From assembly GCA_021521415.1 (NCBI GenBank), contig JAIQDT010001111.1, positions 1 through 64,000 of the forward strand: a stretch of DNA of 64,000 nucleotides, read 5' to 3'. Numbering within the stretch: the stretch's first letter is position 1; each line of letters begins with the position of its first letter. The notes under the pieces are model-generated. The model was not told where the DNA came from. It saw only the letters and a program-made list of their open reading frames with translations, and did not search any database. This stretch comes from Bidens hawaiensis. Taxonomy: Eukaryota; Streptophyta; Magnoliopsida; Asterales; Asteraceae. Of the stretch, positions 33,317-45,500 are shown one piece after another. Position numbers and translations under genes: made by a program.

Positions 33317-35882
33317 TTTGTAGCATTGTCTTTTAATCATGCTCCATGTAGTCAATGTCAGCATATTCAATGCACCTGCCCAAAGCTTGCATCTGATAAT
33401 AGAAGCTACCATACTGGTGATTTCTTTAGCAGCCATTTCAAAAATTGGATCAGCAATTATCTGGAAAGTACTGAGCGTCTTGATGTCCCTTTCTCCCAAC
33501 TTTAATAAGTCTCTTGGATCAACGAATCTGTACTGTCCCTTTCCTTTCTCCAGCTTAATAACAACAGTGGCGGTGACGCTATCATATATCCAAAATCTCA
33601 TGTGTTCCAATGTGCCATCTGAATCTTTTCAGGAACAGGAATGTGAGTAGCCTTGTTCATAGATGGCCACATGACGTTAACCATTGTTTTTCAAGTCCTC
33701 GGATCATGGACTCCCTTGGCTTTCTTTAGAAAATACTCTGCAGTTGTCATGTCTGAGAAACCTCTATCGACTTGACTTCTTAGAAAGTTCCAGAAGTCTA
33801 TACCACGTTTATCATTCGTCGGGTTGGTGAAAGGAGAGGTAATCAGGTCACTAAGATCCACTTTGGTCCAGGAGCCAAAGTCTTTCATTTTATTTTAATA
33901 CTCAGTTGTTCCTGACTTCCTCTTTACCCACCACATATTCTTGTCTGCATCAAAACCCCATGATAGAACTCCCGATCGGTCACCATATTTGTCTGAGTAC
34001 CCTTTTTGAAAAGTAATGACAAACTTGTCTGGATGATCTGATGATTCAACGTTCTGATTTGAGTTCTACATCACCAGCAGTTTCTTCTTCCCTTTTTCAA
34101 GTATTTTCTTCTGAATTCTGTCCGATTTCTCTTTGGTGACAGAGGGGGCATCCATGTACTGTTGCAGTGATTCCGACTCATCGATGTTGTCAACAGGGCG
34201 AGTAGAAGAACTGCCGCCTTCACTAACGTTGGGCATTTTAGAGACCACATCATCATTACCTTTAAACTCGCCTCCAAACTTTTGAAACAGCTTTTGTTGA
34301 AGATCAAGATACAATGCTGTTAATTCTCCCATGTTGGAATGTAGTTCTTTGATCTTGGCATCTTTGTCAGAGTTACCTGCTTCCAACTCTTGACTACTGA
34401 ATCTTGCTCGAGTTCAAAAACTCAACGTTGTAATGCATGATTGTCAACAGGAGCATCTTCAAGAACCACACCTTTACCTTTGTTCTGAAGATAAGATTCT
34501 TGCATAGTCAGAATTTGGGCAATCTTGTCTGACATACCTGAACTCGACTGACCCTGAGCATCTATACCAGATGAACCGGAGGGAATATATGTAGTGTATG
34601 TGTGTGGAATATCTGTCTCAAAATCGTATTCAAAAACAAAATCACTAGTCAACAGATCATGAAATGAAGGCTCAGCAGTAGATGTATCTTGTTCAGCTTG
34701 TGTTTCGGGAGCATGAGGCTCAGGTTGAGCAGTTCGTTGTTGTGGGCTAATTGTTGCATCTGTGGTTGGTGTAGTGATTGTTTCAGGTTCACTTATCAGC
34801 ACACCAGGCCTCAGATCTTTTTTTCTTTGTTTACGTGGACCGAGGTCTGGGGCTGGATCCTTAGCTATATTTTCCTCACTAATTTCAGTAACTTTCTGAG
34901 GAGGGTTCAGAGCATTTGACTATAACAAAGCGTTTACGGCTTCCAAAGCACTTAAGTTCTCAGCACTTGGAGAGGTATCTGACTGAAAGTGTTAAATTTC
35001 ATCTTCTTCATCATCAGAAATCTCAAATGACGCAACACGTGGCTGAGTTGGAGCCACATGTTCATCAGCAACCTGAGCTATAACTGGCTCAGCTTCTGTT
35101 TCCGCGAATCGTCTGAATTTAACAAGAGTATTGAGGCCCCGGTACACAATCTAGGACCCTTTTCTGTTTTGCTTTATCAATCCAAGGGTATTTGGTCCCA
35201 TTGACATCATATCCAAGGTGTCAACGGACTTGACAAGATCGTTGTAGTGAGAATTAAAGATCATTTGCAGGAATCTTGGATACATAAGGAACATCTCCTT
35301 CTTCTTCCCTTTTAGATTGCTCATCATTTCATTGAAAACGAACTTGGAATAATTGTAATTCCAATCCATGATCAGAGCAGTGACAGAGGACATCTAAACA
35401 TGACTAATCTCATCAGAGCCCCCTTTCCTACCGGACACGTAGGTGAAGAACGTGTGAATTAAGAATCTCCAGTATGGATGAAATAGCTTCTTAATTGTTG
35501 GAGGACAGGTGCCCTCGTAATCCATTTTAGTGAGGACCTCAGTGACATCAGTAGTGGGGTACTCAGTCGGGTAATCAGGTTGATCACCAAACATCAACAC
35601 CTCTCTCATAATGGTCTAAGTGATACTAACTGTCTTCTTTTGAACTTTGGAGTCTATGGATATAACCCCATCTTTTCCTCACGGATTGATTGAAGCGTTG
35701 TTCCAAAAATCTGTGATCATCTTCTTGCATATGACGGGATTCTCTCGTAGTGCGTGAGAGATCCTGCACGTGTTAAGACCGAAAATCATAGACTGGGATT
35801 CCTTGTGAGTAAGAGGTGGATCATATAAGTATCCAACTATGTTGTGCGTATCAACAACCTTTAACGAATTCTGATCGGCCAT
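33317..35882 (-). pseudogene. Extra (post-pol) gene of S, decayed
   Basis: The ATG at 35882-35880 (start MADQNSLKVVDT) lies two bases after an acceptor-like CAG. N-terminal domain: G-L-N-T-C-R-I-S-H-A-L near 35790, F-W-N-N-A near 35695, a V-L-M-F-G-D block near 35600, K-M-D-Y-E-G-T-C near 35530, W-R-F-L-I-H near 35460, G-R-K-G-G-S-D-E-I near 35420, and Y-N-Y-S-K-F-V-F-N-E-M near 35350. The blocks from V-L to Y-N align with V's extra gene. A basic patch (P-R-K-Q-R-K-K near 34835), acidic stretches and a long low-complexity T/P/E region follow. The C-terminal F-V-D-P-R-D-L and D-I-K-T-L motif near 33530-33465 parallels R-V-Y-D-P in X. At least five stops or frameshifts. No signal peptide or membrane helix seen. 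Confidence 0.75.
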
Positions 35883-35884
35883 TT

Positions 35885-35886
35885 CT
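35885..35886 (-). promoter_or_regulatory. Candidate 3' splice site before extra gene of S
   Basis: Minus-strand TTTGGTGCAG, then AA-ATG. Same arrangement as Y and V. Confidence 0.45.
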
Positions 35887-38071
35887 GCACCAAACGTATC
35901 AAGTTAGATAAATATATAGATTAATTCGATAGTATTAAAAATGGTTCATGACAAATGAGGGACTTGGGCCAGTAAGATGAACCAAGCCCCATATAGAGCC
36001 CATTTGAAAGCTTAAACGTCACATTAGTTGGCCCAATGATAAACTAGTATAGATTAAAGGCCCAACAGTGAGAGTTAAGCCCAACTAGTTAGATTTCGGT
36101 CAACTGGGAGAGTTCTCGTTCAATGAAAGTCAAAGAAAGCTACCGAGAACTGGAGTTCTCGGGCATTTTGCTGAGAACAAGAGTTCTCTATCAATACAAG
36201 GTGTTCTCGGTCAACGAAAGTCAACTGAGAACCCCTTGACAGCTGGGGACAGAGAACACTTAATTGAACCCTAAGATGTCCATTAAAAACCCCTAATTGC
36301 CTATGAATTCCTTTTAACTCAATCCATCCATGAAATCAATTCATGGAAACCTTAAGTGAGCCGCTTTCGACACCTAGATCTTATATGGCATAGCTCATTA
36401 CATGTGAATCAAACAAGGGAACACTAATAGATGATTAGTGAAGATGGTTTAGTTTTCGGCTAGAAGACTTGAATGAGAGAGAACCAGAATTTGAATTATT
36501 GTGAATAATGAATCTAGAACAACAATATCTAAGATATTAATGTTTCAATTAACCAGGCCGAAAACTCAAAGATGGGCCGAGAACTCAAGTTGGGCTCAGA
36601 ATGGCCCAAAACAAAAATCAGTCCAAATCACATTAGAACTTTTGTTGAAGTAAAATGGTAAAAACAATTTCGAGGAGAGTATTTTCGGGGTAAGACACAC
36701 CAACAAAAATTAAATATCACAAGTTAAAAAATTAAATAAGACCAATCAACGTATAAAAGAACTCCATAAAAATTTGTAAGACTGGGATCAAATTTCAGTT
36801 TAAGTAAAATCTCCTTTTTTTTAAAAGATCCAAACATGGAATCATATCGTTTAAGTTGCTGTCACAGTGATTCATGTTCAACGTTATTATGACAAAAAGA
36901 CATAGGTTGATAGCAGGTATAACATACTTAGCATGATTTTTATTGCATCAATGATATGAATAAGGTTAACTTCGGCATAAAGCTTAAAGGGACATCACTC
37001 ATTGACCTGTGATGCCTCCTATCTCTTCTTAAAGCGTATTTATCTTTTCCCAGATCACCCCAGTTTGACTCCAACCCCCTAGTGCTTGATCAAAAGATTT
37101 TATATTAACGCAAATTTTAGGCTTTAAGGTTGAACGTTGGACTTAGTGCCAGTAAACTGACAAGCCTTTCATTCGAGACATGACATGACTTACTTGTGTG
37201 CCCCATCTCTATAGTTCTAGTTTAACCCTTTAAGCCTCTCAAAATGGTTTTAATGGACTAAAATAAACATAAATAACTCTTTTGCAGATATTTTTAATAA
37301 TAATAATAGCATAACAATACAGTATTTTTGATGATCAAGACACTAACGAACTTGTGTATGATTGGGTAATTTCTTTTCTGCCTATCATTCGGAGAGATGT
37401 ATCTGGAGACATGCACATGTGTTCAAAATGACTCTCCACATTAAGCTTAGCAAATTTAGTTTATATCACATCAACTTTTACGCATCATGGAAAGCAACCA
37501 TACAATATCAATGACTGTTCTAGAGCCTTTTAAGCTTAATAACTTCACCTACTAGGCACACAAAAACAATTTATCTATCACTTTCCAAAGGTTGGATCAA
37601 TTTTCATTTGAAAATATTTTGAAGCTTCTTAAAAAAACTGTTAACTGAATAATAATATCACTTCCCAGGGAGTTACATAAAACACACGTTTTAAGCATTC
37701 AGTCACCCCGGTCACTATTAAGCTTTTAGGTAAATGGCTATCATGTGTGAGCACAAGTGGTTAACCGGACCAAACATGTATGAACATACATGTCCTTCCA
37801 GCTCAGAGTCACCGACATAATTTTAAGTGAAAGAACACAAAACACAAAAACATCATAATCGCCACGGGTGCTTTCAGTCGTTGGGTAAATGGCTATCCCG
37901 TGAAACTACAAATAAAACACCGGACCAACCATATACGAATATATGTCCTTCAAACTTGAGTAACCGATATAATTTTAAGCGAGAATGAATCATGAAAGGT
38001 AACATTTTTTTTTAATAATTTAGCAACTAATAAAGACAACGCACGCACACTATTTTTGACATTTTGATTTT
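35887..38071 (-). other. Non-coding spacer of S with CCGAGAAC/GTTCTCGG words
   Basis: No supported gene. The word and its variants cluster at 36110-36250 and 36550-36600. The rest is AT-rich with duplicated stretches (for example around 37730-37790 and 37880-37980). Confidence 0.65.
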
Positions 38072-38083
38072 TCTCCCCCTAAA
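38072..38083 (-). other. Internal polypurine tract after pol (element S)
   Basis: Minus-strand TTTAGGGGGAGA, same position and core as in Y and V. Confidence 0.65.
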
Positions 38084-38146
38084 TTTGTGCAAAAATAACA
38101 AATATGTACAAATTTATACCCAAAAAGACTCAATCCTCGAAACGAA

Positions 38147-39815
38147 TCATTTTAAAAAAACCCACAAGCACATTAAATTTTGTTGTTCCGACCGGTTTTG
38201 TAAATAAGTTCGCCACATTGTTGTTAGTGTGGAATTATCAAGGTGAATTAATTTTTGATCGAAACAGTCACGAATAAAATGAATTTTGATATCAATGTGC
38301 TTGGTTTTAGAGTGTGGAATTGGATTTTTCACAATTGCAATGGCTGCATCATTATCACAAAAAAATGAGTGTCAAGAAATTCCAAACCGTATTCCAGCAG
38401 TTGGTTTTGCATCCAGATAACCTGAGAGCAGCAAGCGGATGCGGCAATATACTATGCTTCGGTAGTCGAAGTAGACACCGTCTGTTGTTTCTTACACTGC
38501 CATGAAATGAGACGGTCTCCTAAGAACTGGCAACTAGCTGACGTGGATTTCCTGTCAATGTCATCTCCACCATAATTGCTATCAGCAAAAGCATAAAGAT
38601 CAAATTCTGATTGTTTGGGATACCAAAGACCTAACTTTGGTTGTCCCTTCAGATATCTGAAAATACGTTTAACAACAATTAAATGAGAGAGTTTACGATT
38701 AGCCTGGAACCGAGCACACTGACAAACTGCAAACATGATGTCAGGACGACTTGCTGTCAGGTACATCAGAGACCCGATCATCGATCGATAGTATGTTTGA
38801 TCTACGGGACTCCCATCAGGATCAGATGGCAGCAGTGGTCTTTCTGCCATGGGAGTGTTGGCACTCTTTGAATCTTGAAACTCGAACTTTTCCAGCATAT
38901 CCTCAACATACTTCCCTTGATGTAATAAGATTCTTTCTAAGCTTTGGCGAACCTGTAGCCCCAAAAACGTTGTCAATTCACCCAACGAACTCATTCAAAC
39001 CTCTTCTTCATTACACCCTCAAATTCTGTGCGTAACTTAGCGCTGGTGGATCCAAAGATGATGTCATCAACATAGATCTGGACGAGAATCAAATCTTTTC
39101 CAACAGTATTCCGGAACAAGGTTTGATCGATGGTTCCACGCTTGTAGCCATGATCAAGAAGATGTGCGGTCAAGTAGCATACCACGCTCGAGGAGCCTTA
39201 TGTAACCTGTACAATGCCTTGTCTAACTTGTAGACGTGATTTGGCTCCTTAGAATCAACAAAACCCTGTGGCTGATCAACAAAATTCTTGTCATTAACTT
39301 CACCATACAAAAACGCGGTCTTAACATCCATCTGATACAATGTAAACCCCATATATGATGCATACGCCAGAAAAATTCTAATAGCCTCAAGTCTAGCCAC
39401 AGGGGCATAGACTTCAGTGTAATCTAATCCCTCAACCTGACGAAACACGAACTACCAATCGTTCCTTATTGCGAACAATAACCCCGGTGTCATCTTGCTT
39501 GTTTCTGAAAACCCATCTTGTATCAAGAGCTTTCTTTCCTTCCGGCAGTTTAACCAATCTCTAGACCTCCAACTGATTCAATTCTTCATGCATAACATTA
39601 ACCCAACTAGGTTCCTGAAGAGCCATTTCAACATTTTTAGGCTTAATTTGAGAGATGAAACAGGAAAACATGCAACTGTTTGTGTGTCCTGTCTGACTTC
39701 TGGTGGACACTCCCGCTTCAATGGGATCTATGACATTTTCAATCGGATGATTCTTTTGGAATCTTGACTGAATTAGGTGATCGGAAACATCATTGTTAGG
39801 TTGAAGATTTGACAC
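38147..39815 (-). pseudogene. Copia reverse transcriptase and RNase H (element S)
   Basis: Long readable minus-strand blocks. W-V-N-V-M-H-E-E-L precedes RT near 39600. D-Y-T-E-V-Y-A-P-V-A-R-L-E-A-I lies near 39415, L-Y-Q-M-D-V-K-T-A-F-L near 39330, A-P-R-A-W-Y near 39185, and the catalytic Y-V-D-D-I-I-F-G near 39070. T-P-M-A-E-R marks the linker near 38850. RNase H begins near 38600 with S-T-S-T-T-E-A near 38470 and continues to the stop at 38147. Frameshifts lie near 39440, 39000 and 38440. Confidence 0.88.
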
Positions 39816-41560
39816 GTTCTTATTAAAATCAGCAGGGGGATTTTTCCAGCCAGATGTCGCCGTACTATGAGAGTACGAAGTACCAGCAACATATTCATTA
39901 GGGATGGTATCGGGAAAAGTGTGCTCCCGAATATCTAACGGATGGAACTCTCCCCCTCAACAGCAGCTGTATCTTCTGACGTGTTTGTCCAAAATTCTGT
40001 TTCTGAGGTATCCTTGGGCTTAGTGCTAGTTGCAGGTGAATCAGTTACCTCAACGACATCATCATCAATGAGTGGAGAAATGTGGGACATTGTCTGCGAG
40101 TTATCCATAGCAGCTTCCACCAGTGGGAACACATAGAGGTTCAGTGCTGATGACTGGAAACACATTGAATGATTTGAAAAATTCGTTGTAGTCAAATAGC
40201 CAATCGGGACCAACACGAGCATCAGTTTCATTTTCTTCCAGCCAACGAACCTCATAGGACTCTAAAATATGTTTGGTGGACATGTTGTAGACCCTGTAGG
40301 CTGTATTTCCCGCATACCTAACAAAGTAACACTCATCGGCTGCAGCCCCAAATTTTGGAGTAGTTTCGAGATTCAGTAAGGTGCACGGACACCCAAAGGC
40401 ACTGAAATGTGAAACGGTGGGTTGATGACCGTAAACAATCTCATATGGGGTCTTCATCTTGGTTTTGTTGATTATCACCTGATTCTGAACATAACAAGCC
40501 GTGTTAACAGCTTCGGCCCAAAAGAACAGTGGCAGTTTAGAGTCACACAGCATTGTTCTTACCGCTTCGACAAGAGTTATGTTTCCTCTTTCAGCCACAC
40601 CATTTTATTGAGGCGTCTGTGGGGCGCTGTACTAACGGAGCACCCCCTTTTCAGAACAAAAATGATTCAAAGTTGCATTCTTTAACTCCGTTCCATTGTC
40701 ACAATGGATTCGCTTCAGCTTTAGATTTAGTTGATTCTCCATGAGCACAATAAACCTCTTGATTAGATCTGCAGTTTCACTCTTATTTGACAAGAAAAAT
40801 ACCCATGTAAAACGAGAGTAATCATCAGTAATAACAAGACAATAATAGCTACTAGACAGACTTAAAACATGAGCGAGCCCGAAAAGGTCCATATGAAGTA
40901 ATTGAAAAACAGAAGATATGGTATAAATCAACTTTGGCTTGTGGGATTTTCGATGATGTTTACCCAAAGCACAAGCCACGCATTTTTCAACAGCCACAAA
41001 ATCCTTGATTGGTAAACCACGCACCAAATTATTTTTAGCAAGACGATTTAGATTTTTAGTATTAGCATGACCAAGCCGACGATGATAAAGAATTGCATTA
41101 TGTTCTGACAATTTTGAAAACAAATAGGTTATTTCGTCAGTAACATTTTTGTTCATGTCGATCACATAAGCATTATCTTTTCGTTGTGATCGAACAAGAA
41201 TTCAGTCTTCTAGTATAATTATACCAAGTTTCAGAATTAAACACTCATTTTTAGTAAAATGAGTGTTTAATCTTTGTCACAAATTTGTGACACACTCAAA
41301 AGACTGTGATTCAATTCAGGAACAAAATTAACATTTTCAAACTTTAAAACAACGTTACTTACAGTACCCTTCTGAGTGATCTTTCCTTTCTCTCCTCCCG
41401 CAAAAGACACATACCCACCGTTAAATGTTTGAATGTCGTGCAGCTGGGTAATGTCCCCTGTCATGTGCCTGGAACAGCCACTATCAACATACCAAGGTCT
41501 GATGATATTCCTCCATAGTTTTCCCTGCACAAAGCGCGAGATTAATTAGTCTTTGGTACC
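39816..41560 (-). pseudogene. Copia protease, GAG-preintegrase and integrase (element S)
   Basis: Protease W-Y-V-D-S-G-C-S-R-H-M-T-G near 41490 (active D-S-G). S-L-L-S-V-S-Q-I-C-D-K-D ends a frame at 41267. GAG-preintegrase L-Y-H-R-R-L-G-H-A and C-V-A-C-A-L-G-K-H-H run 41085-40960. Integrase core: H-M-D-L-F-G near 40890, C-D-N-G-T-E near 40700 and N-G-V-A-E-R near 40605, so all three catalytic acidic residues can be seen. Breaks: a frameshift near 41200-41270 and a stop after G-V-L-R near 40632. Downstream frame 40598-40101 is open. The RT linker is rich in Ser/Thr. Confidence 0.85.
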
Positions 41561-44469
41561 TAGTACATACTTACAATGGGTGACCCTGATTCATCTACAG
41601 TTGTCACGGATTTCCATGACATGTCCTTTTGATCATCAAAGATGGAATTAGTAGAAACTTTCGCCGGATATTTAGGCAACCATCTATGTCTGTGTGATTT
41701 GGAATTATAGGTGTGAATGGTTTTCGTAATCCCCGGTGTTTTAGACGTAGATGGAGGCGAATCAGCCTTCTTCTCCTGTTTTGGTCTAGTCTTACTGTTC
41801 ATGTGAGAATTTGAACTTGCAACACCTTTTCTGACCTTTCTGTTGGACATGTTAGGTTTGGTCTGATGAGGACTAAACCTACCACATTTGTTTCGATTCC
41901 AATCATCGTCAGAGGAACTAGCTTGATAATGCCTGAATCTTTGCCTGTACGCGTTATGAGTCATGTAAGGCATACTCCTCTAAAAAAATCCATTGTAGGG
42001 AACGTATGAACGATGTGGACAATTTATGGAAATATGACCAGGAGTGCCACAATGAGAACAAGTTTGACGTTTTATGAAAAAATCATTTTGGGCAACTCCT
42101 TGTATGGACTGGTTGTGTGGACAACTCTGTTTAAATTTACGAGAACTCTTGTTCTCATTTTTGAACTTGTCACCTTGTTTGTCATTTGAGCATCCCTCAT
42201 TGACAAATGTTGGTCAACGTATTTTTTCGATGTTTTTGAATTTTTAGTTTTATTAGAAACCAGATTTTCAACCGAATCAACCGCACAAGAACCCTTGCTC
42301 TTAGAAACAGAGCCCACACAAACAGTCGGAATAACATAATTCAAAACAGGATGTTTTAAAGAAACATCAGAAACAAAGTTATTATTAAAATCAAAACTAG
42401 GGTTGTCATCCTCATCAGTCCACTCCTTCACAATTACTTTTTCTACACATGAAGTAGATAAATGAGAATCGTTCATATTTGAAGTGGACGGACCAGCATT
42501 CGCAGAGCTGGTCTCATCACCTTTGTCTTGTTTACCATACTTCATGTCCTTTATCTTTTCTTCCTGTTCTTTGGTGACAGGAGTAGGGACATAATTATGA
42601 TTGTAAGGTGGGGGAACTTGACTGTATCATATTCCCTCACCTTCATTTTCTTTCACTACAGTTGGTTCTCAATCATTGAGTTACGTACATTACTGGAACC
42701 ATCGAATTTTTTATAATCATATTCAACCCTTTCAAACTTACTAGTTAGATTTAAGATCTCTAACTTGGAAGCTTCCAGTTGAGCAGTTTACTCAGTAATT
42801 TCTTGTTTGGCATCGAGGTGGTGACAACATTTTATGCTAAAGTTAGACTTAAGTTTTTTTAATGTCCTTGTTCTGAGCTTCTATTTTGTCTAAAAAACTC
42901 TTTTCATTTTTCATTAGTTTGAAATGTTCTTATTTTATTCTTTCCATATGAAGCTTAAACATTTCTATTTTTTCACCACAATTCAAGGAACATGGTAGAA
43001 AAAGTACCTCAGATGAGTCTTGAGAAGTTAAAGCCATATACCCAAACTTAAGCTCCTTGACCTTCTCCTCAGTAGCATTTTCTTCTCCAGTGTCTTCAAC
43101 ATTGGCAAAATTTGCAATCTGATTTCCAATGTTAAGTGCAGCCATCTGACCTTCCCAAGAAAACTGTTGAGCAACCATACTTTTTTCACCATTACCTGAA
43201 CTACCTCCAACCTCACCACAAGCATTTCCAACTGGAACCAATGCTTAGCTTGGTTAGTACATTCACGAGCAAAAATAACCCGGCTCATGACAATTATAGC
43301 ACCTGAGAGTGTGTTTGTTAAATCCACCTTTTTATTATTAGGCATGTTCCAATTATTTCTACCCGTCCTCTTAGTAAACTTCTTTGCATGGAAAACTGCC
43401 ATGGCAATTTGCCACGAGATGTCCATCTCTTCAATATCATTAGGATGAATTTGATCTAGTTCAACTGCAACCACAGGTTGAACCAAATCTCCAGCCAAGA
43501 AGGCATGATAACAATTCATGAATCCCGCCATTAGAGCTATATTCTCTTGAGTCTCATTTGGTATGGTGGGAATCTGGCAGAAGTTCTGACTGGGAGAGTG
43601 GGTGGTTTTACCAGTGTCATTTGAAAACTGTCCAGACTTGGTGAAGAACACTGGAGCTGGTTTGGGTGAATTGGATGATGATGATTGACCTAGAATGGAA
43701 GAGAACATCTGGAAGTTTCCCTGAGGTGGTTGTTGAGTGGGCTTGAATAGTGAGAAACTATCTTGAGAAATAAAAGCACTGTTGGAAGCAATATTGTATC
43801 AAGCAGCACTATAAGAACTAGCATGATTCATTGCCCGCTTTTTATCATCTATATCACAGGCTTTAATAGTGGCTATCATTTCAGTCATACCCATCCTGTT
43901 GAGATCCTTAGTCTTTTTGATAACCGCAACATTCATGTCCCAACTTTTCGGCAAGGAGTTCACCAACTTGTTATTTATCTCTGAAGTTTGCAGATAAATT
44001 CCTACTGTTTTCATTTCAGTCACAAGAGATATGAATCTTTGTAGTTGGGATTCCAATGTCTCTCCCAAAACATGATTGAACATATTGAACTTTTGTCGCA
44101 ACAAATCTTGGCGACTTCTCTTCATATCTTGATTTCCTTTATAAACATCTATCAGTGTAGCCCACAAATCTTTAGCAGATTGAAGTTCTCTAAACTGAAG
44201 GCAATCTAGGGAGAGAGTGCCATGGTTAGAGTGGAAAGAGCTCTCTCATCTTCCTCAACTTTAGGAAAGTCATCATCATCATACTGAGCAACTGGTTTCA
44301 CAAGAACCTCGTCAAAACCATCGATTTGATAGGTGATCATTTGAGGTTCGCTCACAATGCTTTTCCAACTTTTGGAATTTTTCATCTTGACGTAGTGTTC
44401 AAAACGAAATTTCCATTCACTGAACCCCTCATGGGACAATAGACGGGGTATACGAGTAGCAGTGCCCAT
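41561..44469 (-). pseudogene. Copia gag (element S), broken
   Basis: Starts MGTATRIPRLLSHEG at 44469. W-K-F-R-F-E-H-Y-V-K near 44410 and A-L-S-T-L-T-M-A-L near 44230 are the DUF4219/UBN2 hallmarks. UBN2 continues in 44167-43799 (M-W-A-T-L, N-S-L-P-K-S-W). The first knuckle region near 43290-43240 is split by a frameshift. A coiled-coil, Lys-rich segment (43000-42800) follows, then a second CCHC at 42068-42000 (C-S-H-C ... G-H ... C). The final part (41973-41560) is Ser/Lys/Arg-rich. Two knuckle regions separated by a coiled coil are shared with V. About five frame breaks. Confidence 0.85.
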
Positions 44470-45100
44470 GATGGAATCAAGTTCTTGATGAAGTGACGAG
44501 TTGGTTGAATTGCTACCATTAGTTAATTGGGCTATTTTAATTTGATTAGAGATATTTTTATAAGTCCAATTAAAATTAAGTCCAATTTAAGAGTCCAAGT
44601 CCAAGAATAACAGGCCCAAAATAGCTAACTAGGCTGAGAACAAAATCAGACTGGTTGACCGAGAACTTCAATATAAGACTGAGTTTGACCGAGAACAAAC
44701 AAGTGGACCAAGCTTTGACCGAGAACACTGTCGTTGACAGAGAACAGGTAGCGTTGACCGAGAACTACTTTATCCAAAAACCACGAGTGACCGAGAACAG
44801 TTATTAGCCGAGAACACACCGCAGCCGAAAACCACAAAAACCGAGAACTGATGGTTGCCGAGAACTAATGGTTGCCGAGAACTACCAGTGTCTGAAAACT
44901 AACTGATTGACAACGAACTCGTAACAAACTTCCCGAGAAAAGTGGAATTTTGATTTGTTTCCAAACCAAAATCAGTTCCTTCCCAAGAATACTTTCTTCC
45001 TCTTCTCCGGTCACTGTTTCACCGGAAAACACAAATAAATCACCTATGACCCTAGATCTTGAATCATTGATATCACAATAACGAGCCTGAACTGGTCTAA
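44470..45100 (-). other. 5' leader of S, dense in CCGAGAAC words
   Basis: Between 44637 and 44890 CCGAGAAC or a one-base variant occurs about eleven times, mostly within GACCGAGAAC or GCCGAGAACT. No ORF supported. Confidence 0.75.
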
Positions 45101-45113
45101 GGATCTGATACCA
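45101..45113 (-). other. Primer-binding site of S
   Basis: Minus-strand TGGTATCAGATCC two bases after the LTR end, an initiator-tRNA type site with one change from canonical. Confidence 0.88.
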
Positions 45114-45115
45114 AT

Positions 45116-45495
45116 TGCAAGTCACGAATATGGATCACTACAACTATGATATCAATATAACAAGTATACGTGCGGAATACCGATACTTGGTGATTCAAGA
45201 ACACGAGTAAACACAATATAGTAACACGAGATTTCTTCAAAACACACGTATATTAAGATACGTCGGGTGCTTAAGCACTTATAATACACGATACTCAAAT
45301 AACAAGTGAATTAACAATTGTTCCCTATACAAGACATCAACTATATATAGGACAACCAAACACTAAGCCCATACGCACCCAAAAGCCCGCCGAGAACTTT
45401 AAGAAGTTCTTGACTTACATGTTAGCCCAAGACCATGTACAAGTGAAACACAAAACAACTTAGACTAAGTACAAACCATATAAACTAGCCCAACA
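45116..45495 (-). repeat. 5' LTR of S (380 bp)
   Basis: Plus-strand ends TGCAAGTCAC and TAGCCCAACA. It carries a 30-bp segment (around 45440-45470) missing from the 3' LTR. Confidence 0.92.
45342..45349 (-). promoter_or_regulatory. TATA box in S 5' LTR
   Basis: TATATATA; the 3' LTR has a variant at 33180-33187. Confidence 0.45.
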
Positions 45496-45500
45496 GACCT
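45496..45500. repeat. Target-site duplication of S, right (GACCT)
   Basis: Identical to 32949-32953. Confidence 0.95.

Larger units (their letters stand above)
32954..45495 (-). mobile_element. Sirevirus-like Copia element S, full length, 12,542 bp
   Basis: Complete minus-strand element with LTRs 45116-45495 and 32954-33303, TG..CA ends, GACCT on both sides, primer site and polypurine tract. It has gag with two knuckle regions, pol in Copia order (PR-INT-RT-RNaseH), an internal polypurine tract and a long extra gene after pol. Size and layout fit the SIRE/Maximus lineage. LTRs differ by about 8-9 % and one has a 30-bp indel. It is inserted in the RT of V. Confidence 0.92.

Noticed and set aside
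33254..33610. S extra-gene frame extending into the LTR to 33254
   Set aside because: The reading passes through the polypurine tract and 50 bases of LTR. A stop in a neighbouring frame just before the tract is more plausible as the original end.
37700..38000. Possible additional LTR in the S spacer, because two related stretches occur
   Set aside because: No TG..CA ends or target duplication found; it looks like a local duplication within the spacer.
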